From assembly GCF_012034205.1 (NCBI RefSeq), contig NZ_JAATEM010000003.1, positions 62,001-126,000 of the forward strand: DNA of 64,000 nt, written 5' to 3'. Positions 45,451 through 56,016 of the stretch are shown here, piece after piece. The DNA comes from Streptomyces composti. Its GTDB lineage: Bacteria; Actinomycetota; Actinomycetes; Streptomycetales; Streptomycetaceae. Below the pieces are notes generated by a model that saw only the letters and a program-made list of their open reading frames with translations, did no database searches and was not told where the DNA came from. Positions within the stretch are counted from its first letter, which is position 1; every line of letters starts with the position of its first letter. The position numbers were made by a program, and so were the translations under genes.

Positions 45451-47105
45451 GCGCAACAGCCGTCCACAGCCTGTGGACAACGGCGGCCACCGCGGCCGAT
45501 CCGATCTCGAAGATCGACGCACCGAAGATCGAGTACGGGCAGCTCGCGCCCACCCTGATCGTCGTCGGCGCGGCGGTCATCGGGGTGCTGATCGAGGCGG
45601 CCGTCCCCCGCAAGTCCCGTTACTACGCCCAGATGTTCGTCGCCACCGTGTCGCTGGCCGCCGCGTTCGCCGCGGTGGTGGCGCTCGCGGCCGACGGATA
45701 CGCCACGACCAAGGCGGGCATCGCCGCGATGGGCGCCCTCGCCGTCGACGGACCGGCCCTGTTCCTGCAGGGCACGATCCTGCTGACCGCCCTGGTCGCC
45801 CTGTTCACCTTCGCCGAGCGGCGGCTCGACCCGATGGCCCACGGCAACCGGGTCGACTCCTTCGCCGCCCAGGCCGGGGCCGTGCCGGGCAGCGACGCCG
45901 AGAAGCGGGCCGTCAAGGCCGGGTTCACCACCACCGAGGTGTTCCCGCTGCTGATGTTCGCGGTCGCCGGCATGCTGGTCTTCCCGGCGGCCAACGACCT
46001 GCTGACGCTGTTCGTGGCCCTCGAGGTCTTCTCCCTGCCGCTGTACCTGCTGTGCGCCCTGGCCCGCCGCAAGCGGCTGATGTCGCAGGAAGCGGCCGTG
46101 AAGTACTTCCTGCTCGGCGCCTTCGCCTCCGCCTTCACCCTGTTCGGCATCGCCCTGCTCTACGGCTACGCGGGCTCCATGTCGTACGCCACGATCGCGC
46201 AGGTCGTCGACGGCACCGTGCAGGACGTCACCCCGGCGCTCGCCGGCACCATGGGCAACGACGCGCTGCTGCTGGTCGGCGCCGCGCTGCTGGTGATGGG
46301 CCTGCTGTTCAAGGTCGGCGCCGTCCCGTTCCACATGTGGACCCCGGACGTCTACCAGGGCGCCCCGACACCGGTGACCGGCTTCATGGCGGCGGCCACC
46401 AAGGTCGCGGCGTTCGGCGCGCTGCTGCGGGTCCTCTACGTGGTCCTGCCGGGCCTGCGCTGGGACTGGCGGCCGGTGATGTGGGCGGTGGCGATCGTCA
46501 CCATGCTCGCCGGTGCGATCGTCGCCATCACCCAGACCGACATCAAGCGCCTGCTGGCCTACTCCTCGATCGCCCACGCCGGCTTCATCCTCGCCGGTGT
46601 GATCGCCGCCAACCCGGAGGGCATCTCCTCGGTCCTCTTCTACCTGGCCGCCTACTCCTTCGTGACCGTCGGCGCCTTCGCGGTGGTCACCCTGGTCCGC
46701 GACGCGGGCGGCGAGGCGACCCACCTCTCCCGCTGGGCGGGTCTCGGACGCCGCTCCCCGCTCACCGCGGCGGTGTTCGCCGTCTTCCTGCTCGCCTTCG
46801 CCGGTATTCCGCTGACCTCCGGCTTCGCCGGAAAGTTCGCGGTGTTCAAGGCGGCGGCCGAGGGCGGCGCGGTTCCGCTCGTCGTGATCGGTGTGATCTC
46901 CTCGGCGATCGCGGCGTTCTTCTACATCCGCGTGATCGTCCTGATGTTCTTCAGCGAACCGAGGCCCGAGGGCCCGACGGTGGCGGTCCCCTCCCCGCTG
47001 ACCATGACCGCCATCGCGGTCGGCGTCGCCGTCACCCTGGTCCTGGGCGTGGCACCCCAGTACTTCCTCGACCTCGCCGGAGACGCGGGAGTGTTCGTGC
47101 GCTGA
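45447..47105 (+). CDS. nuoN: NADH-quinone oxidoreductase subunit N
   Basis: This 552-residue third antiporter-like subunit closes the operon. Conserved features are FVALEVFSLPLYLLCALARR with the key Glu, FKVGAVPFHMWTPDVYQGAP with the conserved Lys, VTGFMAAATKVAAFGALL and IKRLLAYSSIAHAGFILAGV. GTG 45447 overlaps nuoM by 4 bp. The first codons contain the word TGTGGACAA, a DnaA-box-like 9-mer. A strong hairpin begins 22 nt downstream of the stop. Confidence 0.98.
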   Translation: MSATAVHSLWTTAATAADPISKIDAPKIEYGQLAPTLIVVGAAVIGVLIEAAVPRKSRYYAQMFVATVSLAAAFAAVVALAADGYATTKAGIAAMGALAVDGPALFLQGTILLTALVALFTFAERRLDPMAHGNRVDSFAAQAGAVPGSDAEKRAVKAGFTTTEVFPLLMFAVAGMLVFPAANDLLTLFVALEVFSLPLYLLCALARRKRLMSQEAAVKYFLLGAFASAFTLFGIALLYGYAGSMSYATIAQVVDGTVQDVTPALAGTMGNDALLLVGAALLVMGLLFKVGAVPFHMWTPDVYQGAPTPVTGFMAAATKVAAFGALLRVLYVVLPGLRWDWRPVMWAVAIVTMLAGAIVAITQTDIKRLLAYSSIAHAGFILAGVIAANPEGISSVLFYLAAYSFVTVGAFAVVTLVRDAGGEATHLSRWAGLGRRSPLTAAVFAVFLLAFAGIPLTSGFAGKFAVFKAAAEGGAVPLVVIGVISSAIAAFFYIRVIVLMFFSEPRPEGPTVAVPSPLTMTAIAVGVAVTLVLGVAPQYFLDLAGDAGVFVR

Positions 47106-47126
47106 CCGACGTTCAGGTCCAGCGGT

Positions 47127-47165
47127 ACCGGGGCCCGTCCTCCCTCGGGGAGGGCGGGCCCCGGT
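47127..47165. terminator. Terminator at the end of the nuo operon
   Basis: An 11-bp stem ACCGGGGCCCG (47127-47137) with CGGGCCCCGGT (47155-47165) contains an inner CTCCC/GGGAG. It lies between the nuoN stop and the convergent gene's stop at 47170, so it can serve both strands. Confidence 0.88.
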
Positions 47166-47169
47166 CACG

Positions 47170-48018
47170 TCACTGGCCCCTGGCCCACCAGACCTCGAAA
47201 CGCCCGGTGCGCTGTGCGACCCGTTCACCGAAGACGAGGCTCGTCTCGTAGATCCGGGAGGGATCGTTGTCCTCGGTCGTCATCTCATAGCTGACGGCCT
47301 CGTCGAAGACGACGAAGTTCTTCACCGCGTCCCGCCGGTCACGGGCCTCCAGCGTCGACAGCACCAGCGTGCGCACATCGATGCCCAGGCTCTTCTGCCG
47401 GTCCAGCATCTCGGTCATCTCGGCGTCGAGGTCACCGGGGGTGTTGAGGATGATCAGACGCCGTACCCGCACGCCTCGCTCCACGGCCTCCTCCTGGGCG
47501 GCCTCGTAGTGCCGGCCGAGATCCGTCTCCCAGAAGCCCCGGTCGACGGAGGTGCTCACCGCGTCGATGGAGCGGCTCGCGCAGCGGGTCAGATTGAGCA
47601 GCCAGTCGCGGTCCTCTCCCCGGTAGTCGGCGTGGTTGCCGCGCAGCGCCTCCACCAGGGCGGCGGTGCGCCGGATCTCGGCGCGGACGAAGCCGTAGAC
47701 GAAGTCCGGGCGGCCGGAGTCCAGTTCGGCGACGCTGTTCGCCAGCTGGCGCACCTCCGCCGCACCCACCGGGGATACGTCCAGCCGGGAGAACAGCCGG
47801 GTGGTCTCGTTGAAGCCGACCAGACCGCGGTCCAGACGCCGTTCGAAGTCGGCCAGCTGCTGGACGACGAAGGAGGCCCCGCCGATGAACAGAGACATGG
47901 TGATCTGCCAGATCTCCGGCTGGTCGGCGATCTCGGTGATCAGGTAGGTGAGGCCGCCGAGCACCACGGTGACGACGACTCTGACGACTACTTCGGATAT
48001 CCGGCGCGTCGGCCGCAT
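47170..48018 (-). CDS. Two-TM membrane protein with cytosolic domain, last gene of the SCO2521/2522-type cluster
   Basis: This 282-residue protein has two hydrophobic helices (VVVRVVVTVVLGGLTYLI at about 10-28 and IWQITMSLFIGGASFVVQQL at about 36-55), then a soluble domain. The domain has conserved-looking segments RSIDAVSTSVDRGFWETD, GRHYEAAQEEAVERGVRVRR, LIILNTPGDLDAEM, KNFVVFDEAVSYE and SLVFGERVAQRTGRFEVWW, recalling DUF6879 or PLD-fold-like domains; the resemblance is from memory and weak. Catalytic residues of PLD (HxK) are not seen. Its ATG at 48018 has GGGGGAAGC upstream and overlaps the SCO2521-like gene by 31 bp, so the two are coupled. Function unknown. Confidence 0.7.
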   Translation of the reverse strand: MRPTRRISEVVVRVVVTVVLGGLTYLITEIADQPEIWQITMSLFIGGASFVVQQLADFERRLDRGLVGFNETTRLFSRLDVSPVGAAEVRQLANSVAELDSGRPDFVYGFVRAEIRRTAALVEALRGNHADYRGEDRDWLLNLTRCASRSIDAVSTSVDRGFWETDLGRHYEAAQEEAVERGVRVRRLIILNTPGDLDAEMTEMLDRQKSLGIDVRTLVLSTLEARDRRDAVKNFVVFDEAVSYEMTTEDNDPSRIYETSLVFGERVAQRTGRFEVWWARGQ

Positions 48019-48989
48019 GCTTCCCCCGCTTCCGATTCGTTCGTCCAACGGCACCGCACGGGACGCGGTGTCCGGTCCCTGACGTGCTGTGCCAGCGCCT
48101 GCCACTGACGGGTGAACCCCGGTGTCCGCTCGAGGGCGTGCCAGAGCGGGGCCAGCCGCTCGTCCAGGCGGACACCCGGCATCCACAGGTGCAGCAACTG
48201 GTCGACGACCCAGCGCAGGACGCGGCCCGAGCCGGCTTCGGGCGGGTCCCCGGGAGGATGCTCCTCCAGCACCGCGATCAGCGTGGTCAGCAGCCAGTCG
48301 TGCAGCGCGAGATCCGCGCAGAACGCGGCCACGGCATCGGGGGGAGCGTCGTACGGCAGCCGCAGCCGGGCCGTCCGCAGCTCATCACCCTCGATGGTGA
48401 ACCGCTCCAGCCGCGGGGCCTCCGCGTCGGCGGCCCACAGCGCCACCCAGCGCAGCCGGGTCCGCGGCGTGGGCAGCGGCTCCTGCCGGTCCGGCAGAGG
48501 ATGCCGCAGCACCTCGGTGAGCAGGCGCTGCGCGATTAGCCCGAGATCCAGCTCGCCCGGACCGCCACCCGCGAGGAACCCGCGGGCCACCGCCCCTTCG
48601 GGCAGTTTGCCCAGCGGTTCGACCACGCCGGGCCGGGTCAGGTAGTGCCCCCAGGGCCGCCGCCCGTCCGGGCCGGCGGCCGTCGCGCCGGTGCGGGCGT
48701 GTGCCTGGACGACGCGCCCTCCGGTGACCGAAGCCTGGGAGAGCACCGTGCCGACGGCACGGACCCTGGTGCCGTCGGGCGTGGGCAGCGCACAGTCCAC
48801 GCCGACCGGCCGGGGCGGCGACAGGGCATGGGCGTTGGGCCGCGCGGAGACGTGGACCGGCTCGTCCGGGCGCAGCTCCAGCAGCCGTGCGGTCTCCGCC
48901 GCGCGCAGCGGGCGGGCCGTGGGCAGCAGCCGGGTGCGCACCTCGCCGCCGAGCAGCACCATGTCCGCCGCCTCCGCCGGTACCCCCAT
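47988..48989 (-). CDS. SCO2521 family protein
   Basis: This 333-residue protein matches my memory of the SCO2521 family: MVLLGGEVRTRLLPTARPL near the start, SPPRPVGVDCALPTPDGTRV, GHYLTRPGVVEPLGKL, RTRLRWVALWAADA, LALHDWLLTTLIAVLEEHPP, LLHLWMPGVRLDERLAPLWHALE and RTPGFTRQWQALAQHVRDRT. No enzyme motif or membrane helix is visible. The family is known only as an uncharacterised companion of SCO2522, SCO2523 (P-loop), SCO2524 and SCO2525 proteins. The ATG at 48989 is one base after the stop of the SCO2522-like gene; the 3' end overlaps the membrane-protein gene by 31 bp. Confidence 0.8.
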   Translation of the reverse strand: MGVPAEAADMVLLGGEVRTRLLPTARPLRAAETARLLELRPDEPVHVSARPNAHALSPPRPVGVDCALPTPDGTRVRAVGTVLSQASVTGGRVVQAHARTGATAAGPDGRRPWGHYLTRPGVVEPLGKLPEGAVARGFLAGGGPGELDLGLIAQRLLTEVLRHPLPDRQEPLPTPRTRLRWVALWAADAEAPRLERFTIEGDELRTARLRLPYDAPPDAVAAFCADLALHDWLLTTLIAVLEEHPPGDPPEAGSGRVLRWVVDQLLHLWMPGVRLDERLAPLWHALERTPGFTRQWQALAQHVRDRTPRPVRCRWTNESEAGEACGRRAGYPK

Positions 48990-48990
48990 G

Positions 48991-49950
48991 TCATGGCCCC
49001 GGATAGAAGATGTACGAGGCCCGTTCCGCCACCGAGTCGGGCAGGTGGACCCCCTCGGCGGCAGACCGCTCGGCCACCTGGTGCAGCGCCTCGGCATCCA
49101 CCTGGATCTGCTCGAGGATCACCTGGACCGCGTGCTCCACGGGCAGATAACCGGACGGCAGCAGCGAGCAGGTGCGGTACGCGGCGAAAGGCGCGGCCTT
49201 CGGATTCAGCTGCAGCACGACGGGCAGCTCCTCCCAGGTCCCGGGCAGCGAGCCGTCCCACGGGTGCGGACGCAGCACCGGGAGGCCGTGGTGCCGCAGC
49301 AGGCCCAGGCGCAGCAGTTGCCACACAGCGGCCAGAAAGGCGCAGGAGAAGGTGCGTCCGGCGCCCTGGCCGTCCCACAACTCGGCGTCCAGGAACACCG
49401 AATGGCGCCGGGCTGCGGTCTCGTGCGGCGGATGCCAGCCGGACGGGGCGGACGGGTCCGCGTGCGGTCCGCTCGCGGGGCTGCGCCTGCCGTTGGCGAG
49501 CCAGCCGGTCTCCGCGGCAGCCGGACGGACGCCGTTGCTGCCCGGCGGTGGCGACTCGACCAGGCGCCCCGCCACGGACCGGGCCAGCGGAAAACCGTCC
49601 GCCTCGGCCAGCCCGGACTCCCGCACCAGGTAGTCGATGCGGAGGCCGGCCCGCTCGGCCTCGCCGATCAGCGCCGGTACGACATCCGCGGGCGAGGAGA
49701 AGGGGGCGAAGTAGTCGTCGACGAGGAAACAGGTGCTCACCCGTGGGCGTCTGCCGCCCGTGGCGCGGGCGGCGGAGACCGCGACGGCGTCCACCCAGGG
49801 CCCGGCCTCTGCGAAGTGCGCCCGTAACCGGGCCGCCTCGTGCGCGAAGTCCTCGGCGTACAGATGCCCCATCTCCAGGGACACATGGGACAGCGGCACC
49901 GAGTGGGTACGTGACTGGTCCGGGAACTCACGGAACACGGCCTCGGTCAC
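48991..49950 (-). CDS. SCO2522 family protein with a TTA codon
   Basis: This 319-residue protein closely matches the SCO2522 family as I recall it: VPLSHVSLEMGHLYAEDF, RVSTCFLVDDYFAPFSSPAD, GLRIDYLVRESGLAEADG, ETGWLANGRRSP, RHSVFLDAELWDGQGAGR, SCAFLAAVWQLLRLGL, LNPKAAPFAAYRTCSLLPSG and YLPVEHAVQVILEQI. No known catalytic motif is obvious. Leu42 (49825-49827 on the plus strand, read as TTA) is a rare codon that needs the bldA tRNA in Streptomyces, which would tie synthesis to late growth. The start is GTG 49950. It lies in the middle of the four-gene minus-strand cluster. Confidence 0.85.
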   Translation of the reverse strand: MTEAVFREFPDQSRTHSVPLSHVSLEMGHLYAEDFAHEAARLRAHFAEAGPWVDAVAVSAARATGGRRPRVSTCFLVDDYFAPFSSPADVVPALIGEAERAGLRIDYLVRESGLAEADGFPLARSVAGRLVESPPPGSNGVRPAAAETGWLANGRRSPASGPHADPSAPSGWHPPHETAARRHSVFLDAELWDGQGAGRTFSCAFLAAVWQLLRLGLLRHHGLPVLRPHPWDGSLPGTWEELPVVLQLNPKAAPFAAYRTCSLLPSGYLPVEHAVQVILEQIQVDAEALHQVAERSAAEGVHLPDSVAERASYIFYPGP

Positions 49951-50001
49951 ATCCCCTCCCCCTGCGTCTCTTCCGGCCGGAACGCCGGCCGGCCGCGCGG
50001 C

Positions 50002-50796
50002 CTACCGCCCCGCCCGGCGCCGCCCGCAGGCCAGGATCATTCCCGCGTATCCGTCCCGCAACGCATGCCCGTCGCGGAACCGCCGTACGTGCAGGTCCTC
50101 TTCGGCGTACGCGGCAAAGCCCTCGCGCACGGTGTCCTCGTCGACATGGCACTGCGGGTAGGAATGGCTTCCCACGTAGTAGCCCCGCTGCTCCGCCATG
50201 AACGCCGCGGCGAAGGGCGCGCCGGGTATCAGGCTGTGCATGAAGCAGCGCACGGCCTCCCGGAACAGATCGAGCGAGGCGGTGATGGATTCGGCGGTGA
50301 AGAACATCGTGCCGATGCCCCAGTGCTGCCCGGGCAGCAGGAAGACGTCGCCCTGCTCGACGCGGGTGGTGGCGCGCATCCGCCGTCGCGGACAGGGGAT
50401 CTCGGTGTAGGGCCCGGCCTCGCACAGGACGTCCCAGAAGGCGTCCCAGTTCTGGTCGTAGTCCCGGATGTGCGAGCGCAGCCATTCGACATTGGCCCGG
50501 GCGCGGTCGATCAGGGTGATCTCGTCGCACCAGGGCAGGAGCATCAGTGCCGGGTAGAGGTTCGCCCCGCTGCCCACGTCGATGCCGGAGAGCGGTGCCG
50601 GCGGGGGCGCGTCGCGCCGCTGGAGACACCGGCGGAAGTGGGCGCTGCCCGCCCGCAGGATGGACGCGTCGTCGGCGTGGAGGACCTTGTAGTTGAGGCT
50701 GACATAGACGTCCGGATCGAACGCCTCCCATGCGGGAGCCTCGACGAGCCGGGCGGGACGTGCTTTCGCTGCGTCGTGCGTCCTTCGCTCATCCAT
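50002..50796 (-). CDS. SCO2525-type SAM-dependent methyltransferase
   Basis: This 264-residue methyltransferase is of the NNMT/PNMT/TEMT-like type. It has [20 protein letters not shown] near the start, SAM motif [20 protein letters not shown], motif [48 protein letters not shown], and [15 protein letters not shown] at the end. This matches the SCO2525 family. NNMT-like enzymes methylate small amines or N-heterocycles; the substrate here is unknown. It is the first gene of the cluster, divergent from recQ across about 235 bp. The start at 50796 ([14 protein letters not shown]) fits the fold; the much longer upstream frame is non-coding. Confidence 0.87.
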   Translation of the reverse strand: MDERRTHDAAKARPARLVEAPAWEAFDPDVYVSLNYKVLHADDASILRAGSAHFRRCLQRRDAPPPAPLSGIDVGSGANLYPALMLLPWCDEITLIDRARANVEWLRSHIRDYDQNWDAFWDVLCEAGPYTEIPCPRRRMRATTRVEQGDVFLLPGQHWGIGTMFFTAESITASLDLFREAVRCFMHSLIPGAPFAAAFMAEQRGYYVGSHSYPQCHVDEDTVREGFAAYAEEDLHVRRFRDGHALRDGYAGMILACGRRRAGR

Positions 50797-51031
50797 CCGT
50801 CGAGCGTACGGGACCGTGGCCGCCCCGTCCGGGGGTCTGCCGCACCGGGACGGGAGCACAGGGGCGCATGGGGGCGCATGGCCCGTCGGCAGCGGGGGAG
50901 CGGGGCGAGCAGGTGGGGGCGGCGTGGGGACCGCCGGGGGCGCAGGGGCCTGTGGACAACTGCGGGGGGTGTCGTCGGGGAGCCCTATCGTGGACGGCGT
51001 GGTCGAGGGACGACGTGCGGGGGACGAGACG

Positions 51032-53116
<2,085 letters not shown>

Positions 53117-53213
53117 CCAGGCCAGAACAGAACAGGCCGAAGGAGGGTGGACCGGACCAGCCCGGTCCCTGCCGGGCGGGGTGAGCCGGTAGGGGTGAGC
53201 CGGTGGGGGACGG

Positions 53214-54152
53214 TCAGGGCAGGGCCGTCAGACCCGGGGCGAAGGTGATCAGCAGGGGCAGCAGCGGGATCAGGGACGCCGCGGTCGTCGTCAGCGCCCG
53301 CCGCCGGCGGTCGAGGCGGGGCGGCGGCTCGAGCAGCCGGTCGACGCGCTCACCGAGCAGGCGGTGACTGGAGGCGCAGGACAGCACGCCGCGGTGCTGG
53401 TTGAGCTCGATGAGTGCCAGGGCCGTGGTCAGGTGGCCGCAGCGGCGGGAGGCGGTGTCGTCGGCGGCCAGTTCGACCAGACGGTGGGCCTGGTCGCAGA
53501 AGTGCGCGAACAGCGGGATGCGCGGGAATCCGGTGGCCAGCGCGGTGGACAGGTGCAGCAGCCAGTCGTGGCGGGCGCGGGCGTGGCCGCGCTCATGGGT
53601 GAGGACCGCGTCCAGCTGGTGGTCGGTGAGCCGGTTCAGCGCCCCGGTGGTGACGATCAGCTGCGGCGGGTGGCCCGGCATCCACCAGGCGTCCGGGTAC
53701 TCGTCCTCCAGCACCAGCAGCGGACCGCGGGCACCGGGCAGACCCGCCGGCAGATCAGGGGCGCGTTCCCGGAGATGCTGCCGTGCCCTGACGCGGCGCC
53801 TGCGGGCCTCGACCAGCTCCCGCCCCAGCATCGCCGTGGTCCAGGCGGCCCCGGCCGCCAGCAGCACGGTCAGCACGGTCGCCCAGGGCGAGGCGGAGGA
53901 CAGATCGTAGGCCGCGGTCACCGCGGGCGGCGCCGGGGCGAACAGCTGGGCGCGGACGGTGCCGAAGACCGCGGCGGCTCCCAGCGCCAGCGCGGTCACG
54001 CAGCACAGCAGCACGGTGGCGACCAGGCACTGCCACACCCACAGCGCCACCACCGGCTCCCGTTCCGGCCACTTCGCCCGGGTCAGCACACGGGGGACGG
54101 GCACGGCGGCCGTCAGGGCGACCACGCTCAGCAGGAGCAGGCAGACGGTCAT
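53214..54152 (-). CDS. M56 family metallopeptidase (BlaR1/MecR1-like)
   Basis: This 312-residue membrane protease has N-terminal helices (LLLLSVVALTAAV, VALWVWQCLVATVLLCCVTA, and TVLTVLLAAGAAWTTAML) and the zinc motif His186-Glu-x2-His190 (LTHERGHARARHDW), with a downstream ELAADDTASR supplying the third ligand, then a C-terminal helix. M56 enzymes of this type are normally encoded beside a BlaI/MecI repressor that they cleave. No such gene exists upstream here: the 356 nt before the start have no helix-turn-helix frame. No extracellular sensor domain is present either. It may act on an unlinked repressor. Start ATG 54152. Confidence 0.87.
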   Translation of the reverse strand: MTVCLLLLSVVALTAAVPVPRVLTRAKWPEREPVVALWVWQCLVATVLLCCVTALALGAAAVFGTVRAQLFAPAPPAVTAAYDLSSASPWATVLTVLLAAGAAWTTAMLGRELVEARRRRVRARQHLRERAPDLPAGLPGARGPLLVLEDEYPDAWWMPGHPPQLIVTTGALNRLTDHQLDAVLTHERGHARARHDWLLHLSTALATGFPRIPLFAHFCDQAHRLVELAADDTASRRCGHLTTALALIELNQHRGVLSCASSHRLLGERVDRLLEPPPRLDRRRRALTTTAASLIPLLPLLITFAPGLTALP

Positions 54153-54508
54153 GCCACGGGCTCCGGATCTCGTCGGAAGGGCGGCTTCGGGTCGTGCGGG
54201 CTGGTCGGGCCGTGGCGGGGCACGGCTCGTGCGTGGGGGCGGGCGGCGGTGCCGGACGGTACGGACACGGCACACCGCCCGGTGCCCAGTATGACGGCGC
54301 CGGGCGGTGTGAGGCAGGGGTCGGAGGCGAAGCCGGTGACGGGAGTGGCCGGCCGCGAGCCGGGCGGGGGCCGGCGAACGCGCCCATGCAGAAGCCGCCG
54401 CACGGCCGTCGGCCACTGCTCGGGCCGCCGGCCCGTGCTCGGGCCGGCGTGCGGCGGCCGGGCCGTCGCACGAGCCCCCGTCGGGCGGGCCCCCGCCGGG
54501 CCCGTCGG
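54153..54508. other. Intergenic region with hairpins, no BlaI-type gene
   Basis: This 356-nt region lies between two minus-strand genes. It has a perfect 12-bp inverted repeat CACACCGCCCGG (54271-54282) with CCGGGCGGTGTG (54300-54311), and a GC-rich imperfect hairpin near 54425-54470 (gggccgccggcccg and following). These probably terminate the fumarylacetoacetase transcript. I found no coding frame. Confidence 0.5.
54271..54311 (-). terminator. Perfect inverted repeat downstream of the fumarylacetoacetase gene
   Basis: A 12-bp perfect stem (54271-54282 with 54300-54311) and a 17-nt loop lie about 200 nt past the fumarylacetoacetase stop and about 120 nt before the M56 start. Termination is likely; an operator role for the M56 gene is possible. 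Confidence 0.5.
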
Positions 54509-55723
54509 TCAGCTCGCGGGGACGATCCGGCCGGTGACCTCGCCGAGGCCCACCCGGACCCCGTCCGGGCCGGGCGCCCAGGCGGACAGCGTGACCACGT
54601 CGCCGTCCTCCAGGAAGGTCCGTTTGCCGTCGGGCAGCTCCAGCGGCTCACGGCCGTTCCAGGTCAGCTCCAGCAGGGAGCCGCGCTCCCGCTCGGCGGG
54701 ACCGCTCACCGTGCCGGAGCCGTAGAGGTCGCCGGTGCGCAGCGAGGCGCCGTTGACGGTCATGTGGGCGAGCTGCTGGGCAGCCGTCCAGTACATGGTG
54801 GAGAAGGGAGGCTCGGCGACGACATGGCCGTTGATGCTGACGGACATCCGCAGGTCGTAGCCGCCCGGCTCCTCGTCCGAGTCGTCCAGGTAGGGCAGCA
54901 GCTCGTGGGTGCGCTCCGGCGGCGCCACCCGCGCCGCGTCCAGGGCGTCCAGCGGGGTGATCCAGGCCGACACCGAGGTGGCGAAGGACTTGCCGAGGAA
55001 CGGGCCGAGCGGGACGTACTCCCAGGCCTGGATGTCCCGTGCCGACCAGTCGTTGAGCAGGCACAGCCCGAAGACGTGGTCGCGGAAGGCGCCGAGCGGC
55101 ACCGGACGTCCCATCGGGGAGGGCACGCCGACGACGAAGCCGACCTCGGCCTCGATGTCCAGCCGCACGGACGGCCCGAACACCGGCGCGGGGTCGGACG
55201 GCGCCTTGCGCTGGCCGGCGGGGCGGACCACGTCGGTGCCGGACACCACGACCGTGCCGGAGCGGCCGTGGTAGCCGATCGGCAGGTGCTTCCAGTTGGG
55301 CGTCAGCGAGTCCGGGGCGTCGGGGCGGAAGATCCTGCCGACGTTCCTGGCGTGGTTCTCCGAGGCGTAGAAGTCCACATAGTCCGCGACCTCGAACGGC
55401 AGATGCAGGGTGACCTCGGACAGCGGGTGGAACAGCGGCTCGACCGTCTCCCGGTGTGCCGGGACGGTCACCCAGGCCGTGATCGCCCTGCGCACGTCCG
55501 ACCAGGCGGTGCGGCCCGCCGCCAGGAGCGGGTTGAGCGTCGGACGGGCGAGCAGGGAGGCGTAGGGGGAGCCGAGGGCGTGGGCCGCCGCGCCGGCGTC
55601 GAGGACATGGTCGCCCAGCCGGACTCCCACGGTCCGCTCCGACGAGCCGGGGGGCGAGAACACGCCGTACGGCAGGTTGTGCGGGCCGAAGGGATCGCCC
55701 TCGGGGACATCGAAGGGGGGCAT
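54509..55723 (-). CDS. fahA: Fumarylacetoacetase
   Basis: This 404-residue protein performs the last step of tyrosine/homogentisate breakdown, splitting fumarylacetoacetate into fumarate and acetoacetate. Family segments are FGPHNLPYGVFSPPG near the start, DFYASENHARNVGRIFR with the catalytic His, PIGYHGRSGTVVVSG, the metal-site region LDIEAEVGFVVGVPS, LLNDWSARDIQAWEYVPLGP and GDLYGSGTVSGP. The start ATG 55723 (MPPFDVPEGDPFG) fits the family; a longer frame upstream is not needed. No other homogentisate genes are in the window, so it stands alone here. Normal length. Confidence 0.95.
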   Translation of the reverse strand: MPPFDVPEGDPFGPHNLPYGVFSPPGSSERTVGVRLGDHVLDAGAAAHALGSPYASLLARPTLNPLLAAGRTAWSDVRRAITAWVTVPAHRETVEPLFHPLSEVTLHLPFEVADYVDFYASENHARNVGRIFRPDAPDSLTPNWKHLPIGYHGRSGTVVVSGTDVVRPAGQRKAPSDPAPVFGPSVRLDIEAEVGFVVGVPSPMGRPVPLGAFRDHVFGLCLLNDWSARDIQAWEYVPLGPFLGKSFATSVSAWITPLDALDAARVAPPERTHELLPYLDDSDEEPGGYDLRMSVSINGHVVAEPPFSTMYWTAAQQLAHMTVNGASLRTGDLYGSGTVSGPAERERGSLLELTWNGREPLELPDGKRTFLEDGDVVTLSAWAPGPDGVRVGLGEVTGRIVPAS

Positions 55724-55903
55724 CGGGTGCTGCCTCACTTTCGTCTGCGCAGGTGCTCCACGAGACCGTGGCCGAGCCAACGTTACGGGTGCCGGCGTGG
55801 TCTTGGGCAGAGCCGGGGTGGTGGTGCGGGGGCGCACGGGGCTGCTGAGCTGGGCCGGTACGCACGCCGGGCACGTGTGCCGCTTCCCCTTGCGTACCGG
55901 AAG

Positions 55904-55912
55904 TTATCCACA
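55904..55912 (+). promoter_or_regulatory. DnaA-box-like 9-mer
   Basis: TTATCCACA is identical to the classic E. coli DnaA box. It is isolated, in the non-coding gap before the polysaccharide operon. No replication origin is implied. Confidence 0.3.
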
Positions 55913-56016
55913 GCAGGGGATGCAATCTTGACGGAGCGGTGCGAAGGGGGCGACTCTGGGCAGGTGCCGGAAGGCCTCGGGGAGGGGGCGGTTCCGAAGG
56001 CACACCAGGGGGGCGG

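Noticed and set aside
54153..54508. A missed BlaI/MecI repressor gene upstream of the M56 peptidase
   Set aside because: No frame on either strand gives a winged-helix sequence; the only frames are low-complexity.
55904..55912. Replication origin
   Set aside because: Only isolated DnaA-box-like words occur, without clustering and without dnaA/dnaN or an AT-rich unwinding region.
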